A stretch of 64,000 nucleotides of DNA from Nostoc sp. S4 (GCA_029379225.1 JAQYWR010000009.1:62001-126000), one strand, 5' to 3'. Positions 8,697-18,673 are shown, counted from the first letter of the stretch. Translations and numbers: made by a program. The notes: generated by a model from the letters alone, not told the origin.

Positions 8697-8828
8697 TATT
8701 ATGCTGACTTACTTAAATTACCAGGTTCTACTGGTGGCTTAAGTTTAGCACTTGTATTTTATACATCGATTACGCCATTGATATTTAGAATGAGCCATGA
8801 AAATGTCATTGTTTAAAGAGAATTAATC

Positions 8829-10256
8829 ATGTCTGCAACAGGATATAGTGAAATACAAGACAGTTTAACAGCGATCGATTTGATGAAAACTATCTTCAGC
8901 CGTATAGTTGTAATCTGCACAATTTGTATTTTTCCGATTAAGACATTAGCAGTGTCAAAACCCACTGCGATTTTTCATGCATTCGATCGGCAGTATAGTG
9001 ATATCGAAAAGGTTGTATGTGAAATCGGGAAGCAAGGATATTCTCACATTCAAATTTCTCCAGCCCAAAAATCTAATCCTGCCCCAGAATGGTGGGCGCG
9101 ATATCAACCTTTAGACTACAGCATTATTGAAGGTAGAGGTTCGCTCTTTAATTTAAAAAAACTGATTAATCAAGCCCACAGTTGTCATGTGAAAGTGATT
9201 GCTGATGTTGTTTTCAACCACATGGCTAATTTAGATGGTAATGATGATTTTGAAGATTTAACTAAATTTCACGGTTTTACTTTAACTGACTTTAATTCAG
9301 ACTCAAAGCGTCCGGGTAAAAAACCCTGTGACATTAATTATAACGATGGCAACAGAGATTCAGAAATTAATTGTTGGTTGGGTGGACTTCCTGACTTGAT
9401 ATTTACTAATAACGTTAAAACAATTCAAAAAGCTCATTTAAAGAAATTGCTAGATTTAGGGATTGATGGATTTCGATTTGATGCTGCTAAGCATATGCCA
9501 ACAGATGTTGTTAAAGAGTATGTCAGCTATGTGGATCGAGAAAGTAAAGGAAAAGCATGGAATTATCTTGAGGTAATCACAGATAGCGATACTAGTGCAG
9601 AAAATTATAACTGGATTGCTGCTGTTACAGATTATGTTCTCTATAACTCAATGAAAAATGCCTTCAGTTTCGATGGAGATTTACGCTCGCTGCGAATTCC
9701 CATAGGCATAAACGATCCGCAAAGTGTCACCTTTGGCAGAAACCACGATAATATCCGCGAGATTAATTCAAGTGCCATCAACCCCTATAGCGATCGTTCT
9801 GACTCTTTCCTAGCAACAGCTTACGTCCTCGCAAGAGAAAGCGGCACTCCTTTAATACTGAACTGGGATAATAGAGATGCTTCTTTTATTAAATATGGTG
9901 TCAAATTTCGCCAGATTATCGATCAACGAGGAAATCAGAGAAAAAATATCAAAGAAAATGTTTTGGCAGCCGTTGATAGTCCGACTGTATTGCTAATGGA
10001 GAGAGGCAGTGAAGGATTTTTTGTTGTGAATAAAGGTGAGAATAAATTTAATGTTCCAGTACTGGATTTGACCTTGACAAATTTGTCAGGATGTTATCGG
10101 GAACTCCGTAATAATTTTACTGTTGCGATTGAGCGTCGCGAGGGCGGTAAAAAATTTATAACTCGTTGGGGAAGCTGGAATAGAGGTGGTATGGAAGTTC
10201 AAAAACGCGATGCGCTTTATTTTATTCGAGAACCTTTTAATCAATGTCAGCTGTAG
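8829..10256 (+). CDS. secreted GH13 alpha-amylase-family glycosidase
   Basis: 475 residues from the first ATG, which has a GAGA element about 9 bp upstream. An internal ATG at 8883 would begin directly with a signal peptide (MKTIFSRIVVICTICIF) and is a serious alternative. The catalytic barrel shows the four GH13 regions: DVVFNH (126-131), GFRFDAAKH with the nucleophile D218, YLEVITD with the acid/base E248, and GRNHDNIR with D307. The protein is short and lacks an obvious starch-binding module. It probably acts on alpha-glucans in the periplasm or outside. It is transcribed alone and converges on the ABC exporter 65 bp away. Confidence 0.88.
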   Translation: MSATGYSEIQDSLTAIDLMKTIFSRIVVICTICIFPIKTLAVSKPTAIFHAFDRQYSDIEKVVCEIGKQGYSHIQISPAQKSNPAPEWWARYQPLDYSIIEGRGSLFNLKKLINQAHSCHVKVIADVVFNHMANLDGNDDFEDLTKFHGFTLTDFNSDSKRPGKKPCDINYNDGNRDSEINCWLGGLPDLIFTNNVKTIQKAHLKKLLDLGIDGFRFDAAKHMPTDVVKEYVSYVDRESKGKAWNYLEVITDSDTSAENYNWIAAVTDYVLYNSMKNAFSFDGDLRSLRIPIGINDPQSVTFGRNHDNIREINSSAINPYSDRSDSFLATAYVLARESGTPLILNWDNRDASFIKYGVKFRQIIDQRGNQRKNIKENVLAAVDSPTVLLMERGSEGFFVVNKGENKFNVPVLDLTLTNLSGCYRELRNNFTVAIERREGGKKFITRWGSWNRGGMEVQKRDALYFIREPFNQCQL

Positions 10257-10321
10257 AGGCTCCTTCTTGCTTGAAAGTCTTGTGTAGTCAGGATTATTAC
10301 TTTTTTCTCTGGAGATAGTGA

Positions 10322-12139
10322 TTAAAGAGCGATAGGTAGGAATCCACCTGCCTGCATTTTCCATAACCTGTGGTAAGCACCGCCTTGGGCCAAGAGTTTG
10401 GTGTGAGTACCATCTTCGATAATCCGACCTTGGTCGAACACCAAAATCCGGTCTAGATGGGCAATGGTGGACAGGCGATGAGCTACCACAATCACGGTTT
10501 TGCCATCCATTGCTAAATCTAGGGTTTCCTGGATCGCTTTTTCAGTAATCGAATCGAGACTGGAGGTAGCTTCATCCAAAATTAGGATCGGTGCATCTTT
10601 AAGGATTACCCGGGCGATCGCAATCCGCTGTCTCTGCCCTCCAGATAATTTAACACCGCGTTCACCCACCAAAGAATCATAACCCTCTTTCATCTTGACG
10701 ATAAAATCGTGAGCATAGGCCTTGCGTGCGGCTTCAATTACTTCCTCATCAGTTGCATCTATGCGTCCGTAACGAATATTTTCGATCAATGTGCGATGAA
10801 ATAGAGATGGATCTTGAGGAATTAAGCCGATCTGGGCATGTAGGGCATTCTGAGTCATATCTCGAATATTGACCCCATCAATGAGAATTTGTCCTGATTG
10901 GGAATCAAAAAGACGCAAAATTAAATTCACAAAAGTAGATTTTCCAGAGCCGGAAAAGCCCACCAAGCCCACACGCTCACCTGGTTGGATGGCGATCGAG
11001 AGGTTTTCAAAGACTTGTTTACCTAAGGTGTAGCTGAAATCCACTTGGCGAAACTCAATTTTACCTTGGGTGATGGAATGAGCGATCGCTTTATCGCGAT
11101 CGATCAACTCATGGGGTTGAACAATTATGGAGACACCATTGATCACATTGCCGATATGTTCAAAGAATTCTATAAATCGTCGGCTCAAATTGCGGGCTTC
11201 ACTAACGATCAACAGTGACAGACTAGTTGCCACAACAAAGTCAGCAGCAGTGAGCGCTCCTTGACTCCACAGTGAGAGCGAGTAATACAGGGTGCCAATT
11301 TTCAGAACCGCTGCTGAGATGAACTGAAACCAGCGAATTCGCTCCGAGTACCAGTTGGACTTTCTCACCTCATTGATTTCGCGCTTTAATTGCTCATTCA
11401 AATAGCGTCGTTCAAAACCCAAACGAGCAAACAGTCGGCTACTGCTGAGATTTGTCACCGCATCTACAATCATGCCAGTCGTCTCACTTCTTGCAGCTGC
11501 GGCTTTCCGGGAGTAAATTCGGCAGCGAGTTGCCAGCCAGAAAGAAATACTTACGAACAGAACTGCCCACACGCCCACGAATGCAGCAAGCGGAGGATAG
11601 GCACGATACAGTAATATTGCAGCGACAATATACACAACGATCAAGGACATAAATTCAGTAATTAGCATTTGCATCGTCTGGGTCACACCCAGAGAGGTTT
11701 CGCCGATACGATGCGCCAATGCCCCAGCAAAACTACTGCTCAGGTAGCGATGCGAATGGTACTGCAAGTAGGCGTATAGGGAGCGGACGATGTGCTGTCG
11801 GTGGATCGGATGGAGAATGGTCTGCAATAGTCCAGCCGATCGCCCGAATATCACTTCACCTACACTCAAAGCGGTGAATAGCATCAGCGGTTGGCTGATA
11901 GCATCAAGAATGGGCTTAATGTCACCAGTCGATCGCGTCACGCTCCTGATGATCTGGCCAATGGCATAGGGCAACATAATACCACAGGTTGCGTGTATTG
12001 TCTCCAGGATCGCCATTGCTACATACCACCAGCGGAACTGGTTAACGAAATAACAAATGAACCTGAATGGAGTATCAGGTAAGTTTGGCGCATCGGCAGC
12101 ACGTTGAAAAGATTTGGAAAGTCTGACCTTTTTTGTCAT
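10322..12139 (-). CDS. ABC exporter, fused membrane and ATPase domains (MsbA-like)
   Basis: A 605-residue half-transporter. Residues about 35-330 form a six-helix type 1 exporter domain. The nucleotide-binding domain follows, with Walker A GFSGSGKS, signature LSGGQRQR, Walker B ILILDEATSSLD and the switch histidine in VVAHRLSTI. Such proteins work as homo- or heterodimers and export lipids, peptides or drugs. The substrate is not readable. No partner gene is adjacent, so a homodimer is likely. Confidence 0.9.
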   Translation of the reverse strand: MTKKVRLSKSFQRAADAPNLPDTPFRFICYFVNQFRWWYVAMAILETIHATCGIMLPYAIGQIIRSVTRSTGDIKPILDAISQPLMLFTALSVGEVIFGRSAGLLQTILHPIHRQHIVRSLYAYLQYHSHRYLSSSFAGALAHRIGETSLGVTQTMQMLITEFMSLIVVYIVAAILLYRAYPPLAAFVGVWAVLFVSISFWLATRCRIYSRKAAAARSETTGMIVDAVTNLSSSRLFARLGFERRYLNEQLKREINEVRKSNWYSERIRWFQFISAAVLKIGTLYYSLSLWSQGALTAADFVVATSLSLLIVSEARNLSRRFIEFFEHIGNVINGVSIIVQPHELIDRDKAIAHSITQGKIEFRQVDFSYTLGKQVFENLSIAIQPGERVGLVGFSGSGKSTFVNLILRLFDSQSGQILIDGVNIRDMTQNALHAQIGLIPQDPSLFHRTLIENIRYGRIDATDEEVIEAARKAYAHDFIVKMKEGYDSLVGERGVKLSGGQRQRIAIARVILKDAPILILDEATSSLDSITEKAIQETLDLAMDGKTVIVVAHRLSTIAHLDRILVFDQGRIIEDGTHTKLLAQGGAYHRLWKMQAGGFLPIAL

Positions 12140-12211
12140 AAAAGTCGTCGGAGTAGCAAGCTGTTTTGTAAAATAAAGGACAGCTCATCTAGCCGCCCTA
12201 TGGCGTTAAAT

Positions 12212-12340
12212 TACAGCAGTTTTCTCTTGCATGAAGTACAAAGCTACGGGTTTGGAGGCAGTTCTTGCAGGAGGTAGAAACTGTTTATGTCTGATTTGAA
12301 TTCCTGCATTTTGTACCTCATTTACTTGCAAACTGCTGTA
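12212..12340. mobile_element. MITE copy 2 (inverse orientation)
   Basis: 129 bp between TA dinucleotides, beginning TACAGCAGTTTTCTCTTGCA and ending TTGCAAACTGCTGTA. Reverse-complemented it aligns along its length with 6863-7008. The difference in size is largely due to a short AGAACTGCA duplication in the other copy. It occupies most of the 234-bp gap between the exporter and the sulfonate-binding-protein gene. Confidence 0.78.
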
Positions 12341-12373
12341 AGTACGAGAGTGAAAATTACTAGTCTTTAGTTT

Positions 12374-13432
12374 CTAGACCATAATTTCAGGCGGTGTGAT
12401 TGCAGCATATAAATCCGGCGGAAGTAACGCATCATGAATGTTAATTTTCTTCGGTATGACACCTTCTTGAAAGAACAAATCTGCCACGCGTTGTTGTTCG
12501 GCAATCAGTGTAGGGCTAAGGCCTCTGCGTCCTGCGAAAGTGCGACGAGACATCACCCTCGCGGCTACGTCTTCATCAAGCTTTTGTTCAGTAATCATCA
12601 ATTTTTTCACTTCATCTCGATTCTTATCTGCCCATTTATCGAGAGCCTGAAGTTCCTCAATGAGAATTTTGAGTATGCCAGGGTTTTCTTGGGCAAACTT
12701 CCTGTCAGCAATATAATAGCCACCAGGAGAATCTAGCCCAACTGCATCTTTGAGGACGCGAATTCGACCCATCTTTTCGGCGATCGCATAATGCGGATCG
12801 CTTGTCATCCAAACTGGAATTTTACCTTGGAGAAAAGCAGCTCGCGCCTCGATAGTTGGTATACTTTTGATTTTAATATCTCTGATAGTTAAGCCGATTG
12901 ACTGCAAGGCTCTGAGAATAAAATAGTGTGATGCCGAGCCTTTTTGAAAATAAACTTCTTGCCCCTTAATCTCCTCAAATTTTTTCAGCGGTGACTCTGG
13001 AGGTACAGCAATCACACTACTTGTCCCTGTTGTTTTGTTTCTTTGCGTACCGACGACATAAACCAGATCCGATCCAGCTACTTGGGCAAAAATTGGTGGC
13101 GTTTCCCCTACCGATCCCACGTCAACTCTTCGGGCAGCCATTCCTTCCATAAGCTGAGGCCCTTGGACAAATTGCGCCCATTCCACCTTGATTCCCAGCG
13201 GCTCTAAGCGTTTTTCTAAGACTTTCCGATTTCTGACAAGATCCCCCGCAGTTTGATAGCCCATGCGGAGAACTTTACTCTTGATACCAAGGGAACTTGA
13301 ACTATTAGTAGTATTATTTAATATATTTTGTTGGCTACAACTTCCTAACAGATATGCTAAAGAAAAACCAGATAGACTTGATGTAGCAACATTGAGAAAA
13401 CGACGGCGTTTAATCATAGCTAATTTATTCAT
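12374..13432 (-). CDS. SsuA/TauA-like sulfonate ABC substrate-binding lipoprotein
   Basis: 352 residues. The N-terminus combines an RRRF motif with a hydrophobic stretch and the lipobox LLGSC (cysteine near residue 32), so it is probably a lipoprotein. The mature part has the NMT1/SsuA fold signatures LRMGYQTAGDLVRNRKVLEK, GEVYFQKGSASHY-type lobe sequence and PVWMTSDPHYAIAEK. The family binds aliphatic sulfonates, taurine or related anions. No permease or ATPase is adjacent. It heads a run of minus-strand genes that includes a flavin monooxygenase of the family that desulfonates such compounds, which supports an organosulfur role. Confidence 0.82.
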   Translation of the reverse strand: MNKLAMIKRRRFLNVATSSLSGFSLAYLLGSCSQQNILNNTTNSSSSLGIKSKVLRMGYQTAGDLVRNRKVLEKRLEPLGIKVEWAQFVQGPQLMEGMAARRVDVGSVGETPPIFAQVAGSDLVYVVGTQRNKTTGTSSVIAVPPESPLKKFEEIKGQEVYFQKGSASHYFILRALQSIGLTIRDIKIKSIPTIEARAAFLQGKIPVWMTSDPHYAIAEKMGRIRVLKDAVGLDSPGGYYIADRKFAQENPGILKILIEELQALDKWADKNRDEVKKLMITEQKLDEDVAARVMSRRTFAGRRGLSPTLIAEQQRVADLFFQEGVIPKKINIHDALLPPDLYAAITPPEIMV

Positions 13433-13524
13433 GAGATATTTTTGATTTCAAGGAATACTGTAATCATTAGTTATTAGTTGTTTGTCATTTCTCCCCCTAC
13501 CTCCCCATCTCTCGGTTGGTGAGT

Positions 13525-13577
13525 TTCGACTACGCGGTAGTTAAGTTTCGACTTCGCTCAACTACCGCGAAGTCGAA
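13525..13577. repeat. extragenic palindrome
   Basis: TTCGACTACGCGGTAGTTAAG pairs, with few mismatches, with the inverted CTCAACTACCGCGAAGTCGAA. The arms also resemble each other in direct orientation. Related fragments (GGTTCGGCTTGGCGGTAGTCGAA) lie near 29953. This is a REP-like intergenic repeat. Confidence 0.7.
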
Positions 13578-13610
13578 CCACATCTGCCCATCTCCCACAC
13601 TCCCCAATCT

Positions 13611-14609
13611 CTAACGCAGAGAATCTCCCCTGCGATATTCGGCAGTAAGGTCGTCTAGTTTTTGTTTCAAATTGTCGTCGAGTTTTACTTCCACAGCCTT
13701 AAGGCTGTCAGCAAGTTGTTCTGGGCGGCTAGCACCAACTATCGGGGCAGTGATAATCGGATTAGCCAGAACCCAAGCTACAGCTAGAGTCGTGAGCGAC
13801 AATCCGGCCAAGTCTGCAAGTGTGCGTAATTCTTCAACAGTATTAAACTCGCGATCGTGCCAATAGCGTTCTTGATAACGTTCTGCAACAGCACCCAAAG
13901 TAAAACGCGTGCCTGCGGTAGGGCCTTGAGCGAGATTGTGTTTACCGGTGAGCAGACCACCCGCCAAGGGATTATAAGAAATTACACCCAGTCCTTCTTC
14001 TTTTGCTAGGGGCAGTAGTTCTCGTTCGATTTCGCGGAACAGCAAGTTATAGCGAGGCTGAATCGAGACAAAGCGAGTCAGATTACGCACATCAGCACGA
14101 CCCAAGGCACGGCTGAGTCGATAAGCTAAAAAGTTAGAAACCCCGATGTAGCGTGCTTTACCAGCACTAACTACCGTATCTAATGCTTCTAGAGTTTCAT
14201 CAAGGGGAGTTGAGGCATCGTCAGAGTGCAATTGATACAAGTCTACATAATCAGTTTGCAGCCGTTTTAGAGAAGCATCGATTGCATCTAGAATATGTTT
14301 GCGCGAAGCACCCCGATCCCAAGGTGCAGGGCCAACCTGACCTACGCACTTAGTAGCCACAATGAAATGTTCGCGTTTGCCTTTGAGCCAGCGCCCAACT
14401 ATTTCTTCAGTACGCCCAGCAGCCGATAGCCCACCTCCAAGTGGATAAACATCCGCTGTATCCAAAAAGTTGATTCCAGCATCAGCGGCGATGTCAAGGA
14501 TCTGCTTGGAAGTTTTTTCATCAATCTGGAATCCGAAGGTCATGGTGCCCAGACAAAGGCGAGAAACGGTCAATCCGGTTTCACCGAGTTTAGTGCTTGG
14601 TAAGGTCAT
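13611..14609 (-). CDS. aldo/keto reductase
   Basis: 332 residues with the AKR TIM-barrel order: LGLG-type start GETGLTVSRLCLGTMTFG, the catalytic Asp and Tyr in NFLDTADVYPLG, the Lys in VATKC and the His in LYQLHSDD. YIGVSNF, a late AGGLLTG and PIVGASRPEQL complete the NADPH-binding site. It resembles the Tas/YajO group. It reduces an aldehyde or ketone, with the substrate unknown. It lies between the sulfonate-binding protein and an amidohydrolase on the same strand; gaps of about 180-280 bp argue against one tight operon. Confidence 0.9.
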   Translation of the reverse strand: MTLPSTKLGETGLTVSRLCLGTMTFGFQIDEKTSKQILDIAADAGINFLDTADVYPLGGGLSAAGRTEEIVGRWLKGKREHFIVATKCVGQVGPAPWDRGASRKHILDAIDASLKRLQTDYVDLYQLHSDDASTPLDETLEALDTVVSAGKARYIGVSNFLAYRLSRALGRADVRNLTRFVSIQPRYNLLFREIERELLPLAKEEGLGVISYNPLAGGLLTGKHNLAQGPTAGTRFTLGAVAERYQERYWHDREFNTVEELRTLADLAGLSLTTLAVAWVLANPIITAPIVGASRPEQLADSLKAVEVKLDDNLKQKLDDLTAEYRRGDSLR

Positions 14610-14886
14610 GGTGTTTGTTGTTGAGTTAAAAGGATTGGGGAATTCAATTTTAGATTTTGAATTTTAATCCAAAATCAAGTTCGGCTAATTACTTACAATA
14701 TGTTGGTCTTTTTGGTAATTGGTAATTGCCAAGAGGTGAACAGTTATGTTTTTCTCCCCCATTACCCATTCATGCTGAGCGGAGCCGAAGCATTACCGAC
14801 CCTCACAGATATCATAAGTATTCAACCGGACATGATATAAAATCCAAAATCTAAAATTCTTAACCCCCCTTATCCAGCAAAGTCAT
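14610..14886. other. intergenic region without recognised gene
   Basis: Holds only AT-rich filler with repeats of the type AAATCCAAAATC and TCATGCTGAGCGGAGCCGAAGC. I see no promoter or RNA that I could defend. Confidence 0.5.
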
Positions 14887-16425
14887 TTACACTACTGCTA
14901 AGTTCCGATCCACTTGTTGGGATTCGATGTTAGCTACCTTGGATTCAACTGCTGTTCCCTTGAAGAAGTCGGGGTTGGCTTGGGTGTAGAACTTGTAAGG
15001 ATTAGCGAATACATAAGACTTAAAGTCGGCTTCGGAAATCACACCTTCTGTTACCAGATCCCAGCTTTCAGCCAAGGGAGAGGTGAGATCGGGCACATCC
15101 CAGTGACCAACATCTGAGGAATAGATGGCGTTGATTTTCACACCCAACGGATTAGCTTTATCATTGAACGCTGCGGCGATGGTGCGGTCGTCCGACTCGG
15201 AACCAAAGAAGAAACTATTCACCCAGCGATCGCGGATGTCTTCAATTGTTTCAATCCCTGCTGCGGCAAAATCGTTGAGTTCGCTAGCGACTGGCTGGCG
15301 GCTATAACGGTTAAATGAAGAACCTAATAAACTTTTGGTCAATTCTTCTTTGCTCAGAGAATACCCTTGAGTAATTTCGCCACCGAAACGCTCAAACAAC
15401 TCGAACAATTCATCAGAATTTGTGAATTCTGGGTTGTAGTTTTCCAGTCCCTTGAGATTGCGTTTGGAGAAGCGATCCACCAAATGAATATAGACGTGGG
15501 CACCCCAGTCTGCACCTCCTTCTAGCATACCTACGCGCAACTGTGGGAATCGTTTGGTGACACCACCAAAGAACAATGCTTTGGCAAATGCTTGCGAACC
15601 ATCAGCAAAGTGACCGATGTGGTTGTTCATGTAGTTACTGATGGAGGAGCGTCCAGTCCAACCCTGACTGCCATAGTGGGTAGTAACAGGTACACCTAGT
15701 TCGACGGCTTTAGCCCAGAATGGATCGTAGTCGTATTCGCTATCCAATCCGTAAAAGTCGATATAAGAGGCATACTTAACGATTTCAGGGAATTGCTCGG
15801 CTGGATATTTCTCGGCGATCGCCTTAATCGGTCGTTTCACACCACCAGGAATATTAACTACTTTTAAACCCAGTGTTTTCACTGCAAATTCTAGCTCCTC
15901 AATGGCTTCTTGAGGATTACTCATGGGGATACCAGCCACCGGTGTCAGGCGATCGCTATATTTCCGGTAGATATCAGCATGATAGTGATTCACTGCTCGT
16001 TGCAGTGCTTGACGGTTCTCTGGACTTGCGCCAGCCGGTGCTAAGACATTGTTGGGAAACAGCACCGAATAGTCTGACCCCTGCTCTGCTTGACGCTCAT
16101 AGAGCAATGCTGGGAGGGTGTAAGTAGCAAGATCCAGCGTATTGCGAGTGACTCTTGCCCACCAAGGCGATCGAATTGTACGGTTGTGTTGACGTTCTTG
16201 GGGAGTTTGTTGATACCAATCTTTACCATTGCTCTTGGAGTTAAGACGCGAAGCTTCCGCCTTGCGTAATTCATCTACGAGTTTTGCACCGCCATAATTA
16301 GCGATGTAATCCTCAAAAGCTGGGGTGAAATCATTAGTATGAACGTCAGTATCGATTACCGGATAATCAAGAGTTGCTCTGATTGCAGCAGAGCGCGAAG
16401 TCTTTAATCGGCTATATTCAGTCAT
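14887..16425 (-). CDS. amidohydrolase-family (Amidohydro_2) metal-dependent hydrolase
   Basis: 512 residues. The N-terminal VIDTDVHTND gives the D-x-H-type metal site of the amidohydrolase_2 (ACMSD-like) group. Further candidates are H in VTTHYGSQG, the segment GMLEGGADWGAHVYIHLVDRF and, near the C-terminus, IYSSDVGHWDVPD with the catalytic Asp. The length and the sequence PVAGIPMSNPQEAIEELEFAV fit decarboxylase/hydrolase members of unknown substrate. Its neighbours are a flavin monooxygenase upstream and an aldo/keto reductase downstream on the same strand. Confidence 0.85.
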   Translation of the reverse strand: MTEYSRLKTSRSAAIRATLDYPVIDTDVHTNDFTPAFEDYIANYGGAKLVDELRKAEASRLNSKSNGKDWYQQTPQERQHNRTIRSPWWARVTRNTLDLATYTLPALLYERQAEQGSDYSVLFPNNVLAPAGASPENRQALQRAVNHYHADIYRKYSDRLTPVAGIPMSNPQEAIEELEFAVKTLGLKVVNIPGGVKRPIKAIAEKYPAEQFPEIVKYASYIDFYGLDSEYDYDPFWAKAVELGVPVTTHYGSQGWTGRSSISNYMNNHIGHFADGSQAFAKALFFGGVTKRFPQLRVGMLEGGADWGAHVYIHLVDRFSKRNLKGLENYNPEFTNSDELFELFERFGGEITQGYSLSKEELTKSLLGSSFNRYSRQPVASELNDFAAAGIETIEDIRDRWVNSFFFGSESDDRTIAAAFNDKANPLGVKINAIYSSDVGHWDVPDLTSPLAESWDLVTEGVISEADFKSYVFANPYKFYTQANPDFFKGTAVESKVANIESQQVDRNLAVV

Positions 16426-16524
16426 GTTTTTTTCCTTGCAAAAATTACAAATTTTAATCCAATGTCTTTAGAAATTGAGAGCACTCAGTTAAGAATTATT
16501 CTCCCTCTGCCCCCTGCCTCTTCT

Positions 16525-16679
16525 CTAGTAGTCTGCCAAGGAAACTTTGCATGGTGGTGAGCAGAGGGGCAGAGGAGAAAGAAATTATTGTATAAGTCTC
16601 TCCCCTGCTCCTTTGCTCCCCTGCTCCCCTGCTCCTTTGCCTGCCTTCACCTGGCAATTTTGGATTGGTGAACTACTAG
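16525..16679. mobile_element. MITE-like element with CTAGTAG ends
   Basis: 155 bp starting CTAGTAGTCTGCCAAGG and ending, inverted, CTAGTAGTTCACCAATCC. The terminal repeats are imperfect over about 32 bp. The interior is polypyrimidine (CTCCCCTGCTCCTTTG repeats). It fills half of the 315-bp gap upstream of the amidohydrolase. No gene seen. Confidence 0.5.
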
Positions 16680-16740
16680 GGTGGAGATCTACAGAAATTA
16701 CGTTTTAAAAGATATGGCTTAAGCATCTGTAAAAATTCCT

Positions 16741-18105
16741 TTAGGCCAACACCAATCTTTCATTTACTTGTTTGATGGCAAAACGATTGCTCGGCCGACC
16801 TAATCCCAAATTTTCACGCAAGGTACTGCCTTCGTATTCGGTACGAAATAGTCCACGTTTTTGTAGGACAGGAATCACTAGGTTAACGAAATCATCTAAT
16901 CCTGTAGGTAGGATTGGCGGCATGATATTAAACCCGTCTGCTGCATTGTTGTTGAACCATTCTTCTAACTTGTCAGCAATAGTTTCGGGAGTACCAAGGA
17001 TGGTGCGATGACCTCTGGCAGTAGCAAGAGAGAGATATAACTGGCCAAGCGTCAGAGTGCCACGAGTAGCTAAATCCTTGACTAGTTTGAGACGACTCTT
17101 GTTGGTGTTGGTGTCGCTAGGTAGTTCGGGAGCTATATCACCTAGAGAATATTTGGATAAATCGACACCTTTGTAATAGTTTTCCAAAATACCCCAGGCC
17201 ACCTCAGGATGAATCAACGATTGTAGGAATTCGTACTTTTCTTGAGCTTCTGATTCAGTACGGCCAATGATTGGGAAAGCACCAGGCATAATTTTTAGTT
17301 CGTCTGGCGAACGCCCATATTTAGCCAGCCGACCTTTGAGATCGGCATAAAATTCCTGGGCATCAGCTAGGGTTTGATTTGCAGTGAAGATGACTTCGGC
17401 AGTACGCGCAGCCAAGTCCCGTCCAGCTTCCGAGGCTCCAGCCTGCACAATCACCGGGTAGCCTTGGGGTGGACGACCAACGTTCAAGGGGCCTTTTACA
17501 GAAAAATGTTTGCCCTTGTGATTGAGTATATGCAGTTTATTCAAATCGAAATAAATACCAGATTCTTTGTCACGGATAAAGGCGTCGTCTTCCCAGCTAT
17601 CCCATAATCCTTTGACTACTTCTACAAACTCTTCGGCACGTTCATAACGTTGGCTATGTTCCAGGTGTTGGTCGTGACCGAAATTACGAGCAGCATTCTC
17701 ATTGCCTGTGGTGACTACATTCCAACCCGCCCGACCGTTACTCAGATAATCTAAAGAGGCAAACTTACGTGCCAAGGTGTAGGGTTCTTCGTAGGTGGTC
17801 GAGGCAGTAGCAATGAAGCCGATGTTTTGGGTGACGGAGGACAAAGCCGAAAACAGGGTGACCGGCTCGAAATGGACAAGTTTTCCATTGCGTTTGTGAG
17901 TTTCCGGTGCGCCGCCCCAGATTCCTGGGCTGTCTGCTAGAAAAACTGCATCGAACAACCCACGTTCGGCAGTCTGAGTAATTTCCTTGTAATGCTCAAA
18001 ATTCAAGCCAGCATCCGCTCGTGAATCGGGATGCCGCCAAGCACAAACATGATGTCCGGTGGCTTGAATGAATGCACCTAACCGAAACTTACGTGTTTTG
18101 TTCAT
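16741..18105 (-). CDS. NtaA/SnaA/DszA-type FMN-dependent monooxygenase
   Basis: 454 residues from the ATG at 18105. A farther upstream start at 18174 would add 23 residues unlike the family, whereas MNKTRKFRLGAFIQATGHH is its standard opening. Bacterial luciferase-like barrel signatures are HVCAWRHP, FDAVFLADSPG, TASTTYEEPYTLARKFASLD, GRAGWNVVTT, PPQGYPVIVQAGAS and GTPETIADKLEEWF. The family uses FMNH2 from a separate reductase to oxygenate nitrilotriacetate, sulfones or sulfonates. With the SsuA-like binding protein nearby, release of sulfite from an organosulfur compound is the best guess. No flavin reductase is in view. Confidence 0.88.
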   Translation of the reverse strand: MNKTRKFRLGAFIQATGHHVCAWRHPDSRADAGLNFEHYKEITQTAERGLFDAVFLADSPGIWGGAPETHKRNGKLVHFEPVTLFSALSSVTQNIGFIATASTTYEEPYTLARKFASLDYLSNGRAGWNVVTTGNENAARNFGHDQHLEHSQRYERAEEFVEVVKGLWDSWEDDAFIRDKESGIYFDLNKLHILNHKGKHFSVKGPLNVGRPPQGYPVIVQAGASEAGRDLAARTAEVIFTANQTLADAQEFYADLKGRLAKYGRSPDELKIMPGAFPIIGRTESEAQEKYEFLQSLIHPEVAWGILENYYKGVDLSKYSLGDIAPELPSDTNTNKSRLKLVKDLATRGTLTLGQLYLSLATARGHRTILGTPETIADKLEEWFNNNAADGFNIMPPILPTGLDDFVNLVIPVLQKRGLFRTEYEGSTLRENLGLGRPSNRFAIKQVNERLVLA

Positions 18106-18673
18106 ATATTTTGTTGTTTTCTTATAGTGCGTTAGTGCTAGCTCTACCGGAGGTATCGCTATGTGTATACCCAATGAGTTTTCATGTCTGCGTCAGTATG
18201 CCTAAAGCAGATATGAAAAAACAATGAATGTAATAATGGAATGCTTTTGCAACAACCAAACTTACTTGCAGAAGCCGACTAATTGCTTTACAAAAAATCA
18301 GATGAGGAAACTGTAGATCAGGTTGATACTACAGCAGAACTAAGGATGCTGCTACTTGGCAAGTGGAATACCATACATTTCTATAGCAATTTGACTCAGC
18401 AGATACACTTTACACAATAAACACAAAAAAAGATGTGTTGGAAATCACAATTGTATGATAAACGAATTATTAGTTTTTCAAACATTAAGATATGAGACAG
18501 CTTCTGTGACCTAATCCTCAGCCCCCCAGCCCCCGGTTACTGAGCGCACAGTCGAAGTATGCTCTCCTCTACCTCTGCCTCATTCCCTAGTTTCCACTAA
18601 TAGAATAATTTCCCCCATCACCGTCACTATCCCGGTTATACTCTCTACAGTTAACCCCTACCATTGACTTTTT
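18106..18673. other. divergent intergenic region upstream of fraC
   Basis: 568 bp between the monooxygenase (minus) and fraC (plus). A TATACT box at 18637-18642, preceded by GGT, sits 31 bp before the fraC ATG and could be its -10; no good -35 accompanies it. The rest is AT-rich with cytosine-rich filler (18512-18540). I found no NtcA-type GTA-N8-TAC that I would defend and no RNA gene. Confidence 0.35.

Noticed and set aside
8510..8828. Cobalamin riboswitch near the adenosyltransferase
   Set aside because: The region is downstream-oriented relative to that gene's start only over a MITE-like repeat; the conserved B12-box could not be found.
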